From positions 1-14,116 of the forward strand of contig JAITTC010000006.1 of NCBI GenBank assembly GCA_031287285.1: a stretch of DNA of 14,116 nt, in the 5' to 3' direction. Both the position numbers and the translations under genes were made by a program. Each line of letters begins with the position of its first letter. The first letter of the stretch is position 1. The stretch comes from Christensenellaceae bacterium (GTDB lineage: Bacteria; Bacillota; Clostridia; Christensenellales; UBA1750). Shown here in pieces: positions 6,926-13,742 of the stretch. The notes below the pieces were generated by a model. It worked only from the letters and a program-made list of their open reading frames with translations, did not search any database and was not told the DNA's origin.

Positions 6926-6959
6926 TTTTGGCTTCCTCCTTTATCGTTTTTGCCGATGC

Positions 6960-7952
6960 TTAGAACATCGCCATGTCGGGCTCGACCTTGCGCACGATGG
7001 TGTTGGTGGTGATCACCAGCAGGAAGCCGATACACGACTGGAAGAACGCAGCGGCGGAAGGAAGCCCCAGAGGCTGCCCGGTACGCAGCGCGGTGTAGAC
7101 GTAGACGTCGATGGTCAGGGTGGTGTTTCGGACGGCGCCCGCGCCGTTTGGCAGGGAATAGAACATGTCGAAATCGCCGTTCAGGATGCGCCCCACGGCA
7201 AGGATCTGCAGAAGGATAATCGTCGGCACCAGAAGAGGCCAGGTGATGTGCCTGAATTGCTTCCACTTGCCCGCGCCATCGATTGCGGCGGCCTCGTAAA
7301 GCTCTTGATCAAAGCCCGTGATGGTGGCCAGGTAGATGATCGAATTATTGCCCGCATAGCGCCAAATATTGGCCAGCGGCAGGATGAACACCCAGGCGTT
7401 TGGCATGGTGTAAACGCTCACGTGAGACATATTGAGTGCGTCCATCACCTTGTTGACGATGCCGCGCTCGGCAATGAAGGCATACAAAACGTAGGTTATG
7501 ATGATCCAGGAAAGGAAGTAGGGGAGGAAGAGAATGGTGTGGTAAAGCTTGGCCATGAAGCGCTGGCGAAGCTCGTTGATGCCCACGGCCACGCCGATTG
7601 CAAAAACGATGCCCAGCGCCATGAATAAGAGGTTATAGCCGATGGTGTTGCGCAGGAAGACCGCGGCGTCCGGCGAGCGAAAGATGAACTGGAAGTTTTT
7701 CAGGCCGCTCCAGTCGCTATTGATCAGCGAATAGACGAAGGGATTTTGAATCCATTGGTCCTTCGGGGGCATCATGAGCTTATAGTTCTTAAAGGCCATG
7801 ATGATGGCTGGCAGGGGGGTGTAGGCAAACACAACCAGGAATATGAAACCGGGCAAGAGCATCGTCAAGTACGCGATATGGCGCTTGATCTCGCCCGCGC
7901 CCCAACTGCGCTTGCGCACCGCCTGGCTTGTTTCGTTAGACAGCGTTGTCAT
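6960..7952 (-). CDS. Carbohydrate ABC transporter permease (LplB/MalF type)
   Basis: The protein has 330 residues with the permease domain of CUT1 transporters. Six hydrophobic segments begin near residue 27 (AYLTMLLPGFIFLVVFAYTP). The EAA loop, YEAAAIDGAGKWKQFRHITWP, begins at 219. The last residues, NTIVRKVEPDMAMF, match the LplB branch. The start at 7952 is set by GGGAGGAG (TCCTCC on the plus strand, 7961-7966), 8 bases upstream. An open frame extends 45 codons further, but those residues look like translated leader and lack a ribosome site. It is the first gene of a two-gene operon, with a promoter at 8071-8099 and a leader of roughly 110 bases. Sugar specificity cannot be read. The GH127 enzyme is 4 kb away and separately transcribed, so a link is only a guess. 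Confidence 0.93.
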   Translation of the reverse strand: MTTLSNETSQAVRKRSWGAGEIKRHIAYLTMLLPGFIFLVVFAYTPLPAIIMAFKNYKLMMPPKDQWIQNPFVYSLINSDWSGLKNFQFIFRSPDAAVFLRNTIGYNLLFMALGIVFAIGVAVGINELRQRFMAKLYHTILFLPYFLSWIIITYVLYAFIAERGIVNKVMDALNMSHVSVYTMPNAWVFILPLANIWRYAGNNSIIYLATITGFDQELYEAAAIDGAGKWKQFRHITWPLLVPTIILLQILAVGRILNGDFDMFYSLPNGAGAVRNTTLTIDVYVYTALRTGQPLGLPSAAAFFQSCIGFLLVITTNTIVRKVEPDMAMF

Positions 7953-8070
7953 CCGTGATCTCCTCCCAAATCTGTTTGCGGTGCAACTTGGAACGCGGCC
8001 CTTTATGTGTAAGCCGCAGCTGCCTCGCATAACCATAAAATAATCGCGCCTTCTGGAAAGGTGCAAGCCC

Positions 8071-8099
8071 AGTATAGCATTCCACATTTACGTTTGCAA
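8071..8099 (-). promoter_or_regulatory. Promoter of the permease operon
   Basis: On the minus strand, TTGCAA (8094-8099) and TATACT (8071-8076) are separated by 17 bases. Three direct copies of (G/T)TGCAAGC, at 8061-8068, 8094-8101 and 8132-8139, surround it and may be regulator sites. Confidence 0.72.
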
Positions 8100-8101
8100 G
8101 C

Positions 8102-8277
8102 GGATTGTTAAAATCAGTCGTGGATTTTTTTGTGCAAGCTGATGAAAAGAAAGGGGGAGGACTCGTCCATTTTTCGCAAACCTTGCTCGTCTGCTTTACC
8201 GCGGTGCCATGCGGGGAACGATGAATGTAAAATCGGCGCTTTTGGCAGTTTACATGCGGGCTGCCACTGAAAACAGC
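8102..8277. other. Divergent intergenic stretch without a gene
   Basis: Between the outward-facing promoters of the permease operon and the hydrolase gene I see no conserved frame with a ribosome site, no RNA gene and no strong hairpin. The only structure noted is the third copy of GTGCAAGC at 8132-8139. Confidence 0.6.
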
Positions 8278-8306
8278 TTGCGCCGGAAGCGATGCGCGGG
8301 TATACT
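8278..8306 (+). promoter_or_regulatory. Promoter of the MBL-fold hydrolase gene
   Basis: TTGCGC (8278-8283) and TATACT (8301-8306) are 17 bases apart. The implied transcript start, near 8313, excludes a longer reading of the downstream protein from 8292. The -35 box is identical to that of the T-box promoter at 9215. Confidence 0.72.
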
Positions 8307-8366
8307 CTGGTCAAAGCGCGCGGGGTTTCGCCGCTGCGCGCCCCCAAGCGAAGGAGGATTGGCTGC

Positions 8367-9209
8367 ATGAGAACAACAAATTATCGCGTTCAGGAAATCG
8401 CCCCGGGGAGCTACGCCATCCTGGAGTTCGGGCTGGACATCATGTACTTGATCGTCGGCACGAAGCGCGCCCTGGTGATTGATACCGGCACCGGCGCGGG
8501 GAATTTCAAGGGCTTTATCGAAAGCAAGACAGCCCTGCCCTACGACGTGACGGCCACCCACGGCCACGGGGACCATGTGGGCGGCGCCGGCCAGTTCGAG
8601 AGCATCTACATCCACGACGCGGACCTTCCCATGCTGGATGAGGTGACGGTCGAGTTCCGCAAGGGCTATTGCGAGGCGATTTTGCAGCAATACCCGGAGT
8701 TCAAGGGCGACATCGACCTGGATGGCATCGCGGCCTACCCAAAGCCCAAAACCCTGCCCCTCAAGGGCGGAGACAGCTTCGACCTTGGCGATCGGGTCAT
8801 CACCGCCTATGAGGCGCCGGGGCACACGCCGGGTTCCGTGGTCTTTGTTGACTCAAAGACGAAGCTCGTCTACTCGGGCGACGCCTACAACCCCATCTTC
8901 CTTCTCGTGATGCCGGGCGAAGACCGCATGGCGGTCGTGAGGATGTTCCATGCGCACGCGAAGGCCTTCCTTGAGCTCAAGCAAAGGGAAGGTTTGGGGC
9001 CTCTTTATTCCGGGCACGACGCCCCCCTGCCGGAGGCCGTTCTGCCGGATCTGGTCGCCTGCTGCGAGGGGATTTTAGACGGCAGCATCAGGCCGGAACC
9101 CACGGAAATCCACATTTTCGAGGGGCAGTTTTGCAATTACGGCCTGGCGCACATCGTCTATGACGGAGCGATGTTCAGCCTGCGCAAGGAATTCTTTAAG
9201 TTTTCGTAA
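8367..9209 (+). CDS. MBL-fold metallo-hydrolase
   Basis: The protein has 280 residues. It carries the full zinc ligand set of the metallo-beta-lactamase fold: HGHGDH (65-70; His65, His67, Asp69, His70), His153 in PGHTPGS, Asp172 in YSGDAY and His217 in SGHDAP. The conserved TGTG turn after the second strand is at 40-43. No flavodoxin or rhodanese domain is attached and no signal peptide is seen, so it is a single-domain cytoplasmic hydrolase. The substrate is unknown; such proteins cleave thioesters, lactones, phosphoesters or glutathione adducts. The start follows AGGAGG (8352-8357) by 9 bases. The gene stops 5 bases before the -35 box of the T-box promoter, with no terminator between. Read-through into the fusion gene is therefore possible, and a role in the same acyl-thioester chemistry is conceivable but unproven. 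Confidence 0.92.
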   Translation: MRTTNYRVQEIAPGSYAILEFGLDIMYLIVGTKRALVIDTGTGAGNFKGFIESKTALPYDVTATHGHGDHVGGAGQFESIYIHDADLPMLDEVTVEFRKGYCEAILQQYPEFKGDIDLDGIAAYPKPKTLPLKGGDSFDLGDRVITAYEAPGHTPGSVVFVDSKTKLVYSGDAYNPIFLLVMPGEDRMAVVRMFHAHAKAFLELKQREGLGPLYSGHDAPLPEAVLPDLVACCEGILDGSIRPEPTEIHIFEGQFCNYGLAHIVYDGAMFSLRKEFFKFS

Positions 9210-9214
9210 AAGAC

Positions 9215-9243
9215 TTGCGCTTTGCAAAGGGCGGCTTTATAAT
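9215..9243 (+). promoter_or_regulatory. Promoter of the T-box leader
   Basis: TTGCGC (9215-9220) and a perfect TATAAT (9238-9243) lie 17 bases apart. The transcript should begin near 9250, just before Stem I. Confidence 0.85.
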
Positions 9244-9249
9244 CACGGC

Positions 9250-9541
9250 AACAAAGACGAGGAAGGGAAGAAAGTTCCCGGGCGATGCTTTTTAGAGAGC
9301 CGGCGCTTGGTGCGAGCCGGCAGCAGCCCTTATGGACGATCCTCATCCCGGAGTCGCCCGCATGAACCCGTTGCAAGAGCGGCGGGATAAGGCAGGCCGC
9401 GAGCCCGCGTTATAGGGTTAGGCCTTGATAGAGGCTGGCGGAGGGGCACCCCGAGGTGCCTGAACACAGGGTGGTACCACGCAAAAGCACATGCTTTTTC
9501 GTCCCTGCGGCAAAGTGAAATTGCCGCAGGGATTTTATTTT
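9250..9541 (+). promoter_or_regulatory. T-box riboswitch (tRNA-sensing leader), probable Leu (CUC) specifier
   Basis: All parts of a T-box leader can be traced. Stem I has a base GAC/GTC (9256-9258 with 9353-9355), a kink-turn-like GA region, GGG/CCC (9265-9267 with 9347-9349) and a specifier loop (9268-9275 and 9337-9346). Above it are GGGC/GCCC and TGCT/AGCA, the AGAGAG bulge (9294-9299) and an apical GCCGGC hairpin with a GGTGCGA loop. The specifier is probably CTC (9342-9344), which sits where the codon usually precedes ATCCCGGAG. Stem III is GGCACC/GGTGCC (9445-9460). The T-box AGGGTGGTACCACG is at 9468-9481, and its UGGU bulge fits a tRNA with discriminator A. A terminator follows. Uncharged tRNA binding should favour the antiterminator and switch on the fusion gene. 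The leucine assignment is less sure than the T-box itself. Confidence 0.93.
9502..9541 (+). terminator. T-box regulated terminator
   Basis: TCCCTGCGGCAA (9502-9513) and TTGCCGCAGGGA (9521-9532) form a perfect 12-bp stem followed by TTTTATTTT. The CCCT at its 5' side can instead pair with AGGG of the T-box to form the antiterminator, together with the ACG..AAAAGC / GCTTTT..CGT arms between 9479 and 9502. Confidence 0.93.
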
Positions 9542-9596
9542 GCCCTGAATCCTCCCGCCCGCTCAAAAACCCCAATCAGAGTAGGAGGAATTCCCA

Positions 9597-12110
9597 ATGA
9601 AGATCGCATTCTCGACCCTGGGCTGCCCGGACTTTTCCTGGACCGACATCTACCCCATGGCCAAGGACCTGCACTTTGACGGCATTGAAATCAGGGGCCT
9701 TGGCGACGATATCTACGCCGTGCACGCGCGGCCATTTACCGGCTCGCAATTGCCGCAGACCATCCAAAAGCTCTCGGAGCTGGGCCTTGAAATCCCCTGC
9801 CTGTCTTCCGGCTGCGCGCTGAGCGAAAGGGAAAGGCGCGATGAGAACATCGTGGAGATCTCGCAGTACATCGCGCTGGCGCAAAAGCTCGGCACCCCCT
9901 ATATTCGCGTTTTGGCCTTCGTCGAGGCCCAGCCGACGGCGGACGTCGACGATGAGTACGTCATTGAGCTCTTAAAGGAGCTTTCCGCCACCGCTCAGGA
10001 GGCTGGCGTGACCCTGCTGCTCGAGTCAAACGCGGTTTATTCCGATACCAAGCGCCTGCGCGGGGTTCTCGACGCCGTAAACAGCCCCTTCGTGGCCGCC
10101 CTTTGGGATGTGCACCACCCCTACCGCTTCGCGGGCGAGAGCCCGGCCGAAACCGTGGCCAATCTGGGCGCACTGATCAAGTACGTGCACATTAAGGACT
10201 CGGTGGTCGAAAACGGCAGGCTGCAATACCGCATGATGGGCGAGGGCGACCTGCCCATCTACGAGATGCTCGACGAGCTGAGCGCCATCGACTACGACGG
10301 CTACCTCTCGTTTGAGTGGCTCAAGCGCTGGGCAAAGGACCTGACCGACGCGGGCATCGTCTTTCCGCAGTTCGCCAACTACATCGGCGCCTATTTCGCC
10401 GACAGGCTGCAGACCTCCCTCAGTGGCGAGGGCAAGTATATTTGGAAGAAGGAGCATCTCATCGACCTGAGCTTCCCCGAGGTGCTCGACCGCATGGTGA
10501 AGGAGTTCCCCGATCAATACGCCTTCCGCTACACCGAGCTTGACTACACCCGCACATACGCCGAGTTCCGCGACGATGTCGATGCCTTCGCGCGCGCGCT
10601 CATCGCCATGGGCGTGAACAAGGGCGACCATGTGGCGATTTGGGCCACCAACGTGCCCCAGTGGTTCATCACCTTCTGGGCTTCGGTCAAGATCGGCGCG
10701 GTGCTGGTCACGGTCAACACGGCCTACAAGATTCACGAGGCGGAATACCTCCTGCGCCAATCGGATACCCACACCCTCGTCATGATCGATGGCTTCAAGG
10801 ATTCCGACTATGTGGGCATCCTGCGCGAGCTCTGCCCGGAACTTGCCCTCTCTGCCCCCGGTGAACTGCACGCCAGGCGCCTGCCTAGGCTTAGGAACGT
10901 GATCTCTTGCCAAAGCAGCCAGCCGGGCTGCTATTCCTGGGAATCGGCGCTTGAAATGGCCGAAAACGTGCCCGTTGCCGAGGTCTATGCCAGGGCCAGG
11001 GCCATCGATCAGCACGAGGTGTGCAACATGCAGTATACCTCGGGCACCACGGGCTTCCCCAAGGGCGTGATGCTGACGCATTACAACGTGATCAACAACG
11101 GCAAGGCGATTGGCGACTGCATGGATCTCTCGACTGCCGACAGGCTGATGATTCAAGTGCCGATGTTTCACTGCTTTGGCATGGTTCTGGCCATGACCGC
11201 CTCGATGACCCACGGCGCCACCATGTGCCCGATCACCGCCTTTTCGCCCAAAAAAGGGCTCGATTGCATCACCCGCGAAAAGATCACCGCCTTCCATGGC
11301 GTGCCCACGATGTTCATCGCCATGCTCGCCCATGAGGACTTCAAGAAGACCGACTTCAGCCATATGCGCACGGGCATCATGGCGGGCAGCCCCTGCCCGG
11401 TGAAGGTGATGGAGCAGGTTTTGGCCGAAATGCACATGGACCAGATCTGCATCACCTACGGCCAGACCGAGGCTTCCCCCGCGACCACGATGTCAAAGAC
11501 CTCGGATTCCGTCGAGCTGCGCGTGGCGACCGTCGGCCAGGCGATCTTCGGCGTGGAGATCAAGATCGTCGACCCAGAAACCGGCGAGGAGCTGCCAGAC
11601 GACATGGACGGCGAGTTCTGCTCCCGCGGCTACAACACCATGAAGGGTTATTATAAGATGCCCGAAGCCACCGCGGCGGTCATCGACGAAGAGGGCTGGC
11701 TCCACTCAGGCGACCTGGCCCGCCGCCTGCCGAACGGCTACTTCAAGATCACGGGCCGCATCAAGGATATGATCATCCGCGGCGGCGAAAATATCTACCC
11801 CAAGGAGATCGAGGACTTCCTCTATACCAACGAGTCGGTTTCCGACGTGCAGGTCATCGGCGTGCCCGATAAGGACTACGGCGAGGAGATCATGGCCTGC
11901 GTCATCCTCAAGGAGGGGGTATCCATCACCGAGGAAGAGCTCAGGGAATTCTGCCGCGCCCGCATCGCCAAGCACAAGGTGCCGCGCTATGTTCGCTTCG
12001 TCGAGGAGTTCCCCATGAACGCGGCAGGCAAGATCATGAAGTACAAGATGCGCGAGTCCGCCATCGAATACCTCAACCTGCAGTCAGCCGCCAAGATCGA
12101 AACGGCCTAA
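9597..12110 (+). CDS. Fusion: xylose-isomerase-like TIM barrel + acyl-CoA synthetase (AMP-binding)
   Basis: One uninterrupted 837-residue protein, with AGGAGG (9583-9588) eight bases before its ATG. Residues 1-265 resemble the AP-endonuclease-2/xylose isomerase-like barrel of sugar epimerases and IolE. Candidate metal ligands are Glu143 (LLLES), Asp171 and His174 (WDVHHPY), His198 (YVHIKD) and Glu240 (LSFEW). Residues 280-825 are a complete adenylate-forming ligase: P-loop YTSGTTGFPKG (480-490), YGQTEASP (621-628), HSGDLA (703-708), the hinge motif TGRIKDMIIRGGENIYPKEIE starting at 719 and the catalytic Lys812 in NAAGKIMK. The second half should activate a carboxylic acid with ATP and CoA and most resembles medium- and long-chain fatty acyl-CoA ligases. 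The barrel's substrate is unknown. Control by a T-box is unusual for both halves. A perfect terminator follows, so it is transcribed alone or with the hydrolase upstream. Confidence 0.93.
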   Translation: MKIAFSTLGCPDFSWTDIYPMAKDLHFDGIEIRGLGDDIYAVHARPFTGSQLPQTIQKLSELGLEIPCLSSGCALSERERRDENIVEISQYIALAQKLGTPYIRVLAFVEAQPTADVDDEYVIELLKELSATAQEAGVTLLLESNAVYSDTKRLRGVLDAVNSPFVAALWDVHHPYRFAGESPAETVANLGALIKYVHIKDSVVENGRLQYRMMGEGDLPIYEMLDELSAIDYDGYLSFEWLKRWAKDLTDAGIVFPQFANYIGAYFADRLQTSLSGEGKYIWKKEHLIDLSFPEVLDRMVKEFPDQYAFRYTELDYTRTYAEFRDDVDAFARALIAMGVNKGDHVAIWATNVPQWFITFWASVKIGAVLVTVNTAYKIHEAEYLLRQSDTHTLVMIDGFKDSDYVGILRELCPELALSAPGELHARRLPRLRNVISCQSSQPGCYSWESALEMAENVPVAEVYARARAIDQHEVCNMQYTSGTTGFPKGVMLTHYNVINNGKAIGDCMDLSTADRLMIQVPMFHCFGMVLAMTASMTHGATMCPITAFSPKKGLDCITREKITAFHGVPTMFIAMLAHEDFKKTDFSHMRTGIMAGSPCPVKVMEQVLAEMHMDQICITYGQTEASPATTMSKTSDSVELRVATVGQAIFGVEIKIVDPETGEELPDDMDGEFCSRGYNTMKGYYKMPEATAAVIDEEGWLHSGDLARRLPNGYFKITGRIKDMIIRGGENIYPKEIEDFLYTNESVSDVQVIGVPDKDYGEEIMACVILKEGVSITEEELREFCRARIAKHKVPRYVRFVEEFPMNAAGKIMKYKMRESAIEYLNLQSAAKIETA

Positions 12111-12128
12111 GCCTGGGGCCGCTCAGGC

Positions 12129-12178
12129 AAAGGAGGCCGATTCTTCCCCTGGTAGGGGAAGAATCGGCCTCCTTTTTT
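12129..12178 (+). terminator. Terminator of the fusion gene
   Basis: A perfect 21-bp stem (12129-12149 with 12155-12175) with the 5-base loop TGGTA is followed by a T-run. It lies 18 bases after the stop codon and is unusually long for a simple terminator. Confidence 0.94.
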
Positions 12179-12345
12179 GATCCTCCGGGCGCAATCGACG
12201 AGGGCGATTCCGTTTTTTGGACGGCGCAAAGCCCTGTGCAGCAAGGGAATCTAAGGAAGGAAGAGCCATCGCGGCTTTGCCCCGCGCCCGCCGGCGGGCA
12301 GGCCTAAATCAGCGGCCCCCAAAAACAAAGCCCGCCCGAAGATTT
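12179..12345. other. Intergenic stretch without a gene
   Basis: I see no frame with a ribosome site and no recognisable RNA gene. The only structure is a 14-base perfect palindrome, GCCCGCCGGCGGGC (12286-12299), with a related GCCCGCCC at 12330-12337 near the downstream promoter. Confidence 0.5.
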
Positions 12346-12375
12346 TTGCCTTTTCTTCTCTTTTGGTGATATACT
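12346..12375 (+). promoter_or_regulatory. Promoter of the TraX-family gene
   Basis: TTGCCT (12346-12351) and TATACT (12370-12375) are 18 bases apart, giving a predicted leader of about 59 bases before the ATG at 12441. Confidence 0.68.
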
Positions 12376-12440
12376 GCCAAAAGGGCGAAGCCCGGCAGGG
12401 CCTTTTGCGCGGGCATTTGCCCTGAAATGAGGTTTTCGGC

Positions 12441-13190
12441 ATGAATTCCAGCCAGCTCAAATGGGTCGCCATCGCCGCTATGGCCATCGATCACCTCGGC
12501 ATGCTGCTCCGGGCCCTGCCCTTTATGGCCGCCGCGCCGGGCAGTCAGGCAGACGGCGTCCTCACCGCGCTGCGGCTCATCGGCCGCCTCGCCTTCCCGA
12601 TTTTTGCCCTTCTCATCGTCGAGGGCTGCGCCCACACCCGCAGCCTGAAGCGCTATTTTTTGCGCCTTTCGCTTTTCGCCGCGCTGTCGCAGATTCCCTA
12701 CCAGCTCTTTGAAAATCTCTGCCTTGGGCAAGCTCCCTTTTCGGTGTTTGCGGGCTCCAACGTGCTGGTCACCTTCGCCCTTTCGGTCGGGGCTGTGTCT
12801 TGCTTCAAAAGCGCAAGGTCCGGGCGCAGGTTCCTTTGCGCCTTAGGGGTCTTTGGCTGCCTGGCCGGCACCCTGCTTCTTTCCGGCGCCTATGACCTTT
12901 GCGGCTTCCTCCTCATCTTTGTGGGCAGCTGGCTCCGGGGCAGGGAGGGCGCGCCGCCGCGCCTGTGGGGCAAGGCGATCGAGCCCGCGCTGCCCGCCCT
13001 TGCCATCGTTGGGCTGTATTATGCCCTCATCCTTTCGGCGCCGCTCGGCCAAACCATCGCCGCGATGCTCGGCTGCGCCCTGTTCCTGCTTTATAACGGC
13101 CGGCCGGGGAGCCGAAGGCTCAAGAACTTCTTCTACATTTTTTACCCCGCGCACCTGCTGCTTCTTTCGGCCGTTTTTTTGCTCGTTTAG
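12441..13190 (+). CDS. TraX family membrane protein
   Basis: The protein has 249 residues and about eight hydrophobic segments. The family pattern is clear: LKWVAIAAMAIDHLGML near the N-terminus (6-22), RLIGRLAFPIFALLIVEG (45-62) followed by a charged HTRSLKRYFLRL, SQIPYQLF (83-90), and a C-terminal FFYIFYPAHLLLL. TraX of the F plasmid N-acetylates pilin. Chromosomal homologues are common in Firmicutes without any conjugation genes and are presumed to be membrane acyltransferases acting on an unknown acceptor. No transfer genes occur here, so a conjugation role is unlikely. The start follows a GAGG (12429-12432) by 8 bases. The gene converges on the HxlR regulator with only 16 bases between stops and no clear terminator. 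Confidence 0.9.
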   Translation: MNSSQLKWVAIAAMAIDHLGMLLRALPFMAAAPGSQADGVLTALRLIGRLAFPIFALLIVEGCAHTRSLKRYFLRLSLFAALSQIPYQLFENLCLGQAPFSVFAGSNVLVTFALSVGAVSCFKSARSGRRFLCALGVFGCLAGTLLLSGAYDLCGFLLIFVGSWLRGREGAPPRLWGKAIEPALPALAIVGLYYALILSAPLGQTIAAMLGCALFLLYNGRPGSRRLKNFFYIFYPAHLLLLSAVFLLV

Positions 13191-13206
13191 GCTTTTTTAG
13201 CTCAAT

Positions 13207-13572
13207 TTATGCCCTTTTATAGCGCTCGGCGATTTGGCAGTCCCCGCAGCCTGAGCAGACCACGCTCTCTGACGGGTTTTCTTCCAGGCCCCATTTTCTA
13301 AGCTGAAAGATGACCTTAAAGAGCTTAAGCCCCGTCGACGAGAGCTCGTACTCGACGCGCGGCGGAATTTCAGGGTAAATGGTGCGCAAAACCAGGCCGT
13401 CGGCCTGCATCTCGCGAAGCTGCTGCGTGAGGACTTTGGCGCTGATGGCCGGGATCTGCCGCTCCAGCGCGCCATAGCGCAGGGGGCCTGCCGTCAGCGC
13501 CTTCAAAATCAGAATGCGCCACTTGCCGTTGATGAGCGCCAGGGTCGATTCGATGGGGCAGCTCTTATCCAT
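13207..13572 (-). CDS. HxlR-type winged-helix transcriptional regulator with extra Cys cluster
   Basis: The protein has 121 residues with the HxlR/MarR-like fold: CPIESTLALINGKWRILIL (5-23), RYGALERQIPAISAKVLTQQ (32-51, recognition helix) and the wing PPRVEYELSSTG (70-81). Cys5 lies where the thiol-redox HxlR sensors YodB and HypR carry their active cysteine. The tail is unusual: Cys106, Cys109 and Cys112 in VVCSGCGDC, a C-x2-C-x2-C series that could bind a metal or react with electrophiles. GAGG (13582-13585 on the opposite strand) lies 9 bases before the ATG. The gene is divergent from a flavodoxin/ferredoxin gene, the usual layout for a redox regulator and its target, so control of that gene and of itself is likely. 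Confidence 0.92.
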   Translation of the reverse strand: MDKSCPIESTLALINGKWRILILKALTAGPLRYGALERQIPAISAKVLTQQLREMQADGLVLRTIYPEIPPRVEYELSSTGLKLFKVIFQLRKWGLEENPSESVVCSGCGDCQIAERYKRA

Positions 13573-13604
13573 TAAAAAACGCCTCTTTTCGTTTACTTGC
13601 CCAA

Positions 13605-13633
13605 TTCTTACTTTTTGGTATGTAAGGTTACAA
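13605..13633 (-). promoter_or_regulatory. Putative hxlR promoter with overlapping operator
   Basis: On the minus strand, TTGTAA (13628-13633) and TAAGAA (13605-13610) are 17 bases apart. CTTAC (13607-13611) and GTAAG (13622-13626) form a small inverted repeat inside it, in the style of HxlR sites (TAC...GTA). Both calls are moderate. Confidence 0.5.
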
Positions 13634-13645
13634 TAAAGTGCCTTC

Positions 13646-13674
13646 TTGCAAAAGGAATGTTATAGCGCTATTCT
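13646..13674 (+). promoter_or_regulatory. Promoter of the flavodoxin/ferredoxin gene
   Basis: TTGCAA (13646-13651) and TATTCT (13669-13674) are 17 bases apart. A perfect 10-base palindrome, ATAGCGCTAT (13662-13671), overlaps the -10 box and could be a regulator site. Confidence 0.65.
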
Positions 13675-13742
13675 ACTCCTGCGAGCCGCGAATGTAAAGA
13701 GAGAAAAGCCCGGCGGCTTCGCACAAGAGGAGGAAGGATCCC

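Noticed and set aside
7953..8087. A 45-codon N-terminal extension of the first permease
   Set aside because: It would start close to the predicted transcription start without a ribosome site. The ATG at 7952 has a strong one and gives a normal family N-terminus.
8292..8366. Upstream start for the MBL-fold hydrolase
   Set aside because: It lies within the predicted promoter, before the transcription start, and lacks a ribosome site. The ATG at 8367 has AGGAGG at 9 bases.
10026..11435. A long open frame antisense to the fusion gene (469 codons)
   Set aside because: It mirrors the GC-biased third positions of the sense gene, has no ribosome site or recognisable domain, and lies opposite well-supported coding sequence.
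12179..12345. A possible small RNA gene between the fusion gene and the TraX gene
   Set aside because: Only a short GC palindrome is seen. There is no promoter plus terminator pair and no match to an RNA family I can recognise.
12441..13190. Conjugative element suggested by a TraX homologue
   Set aside because: No relaxase, type IV secretion, integrase or attachment sites are present. Chromosomal TraX-family genes are common without conjugation genes.
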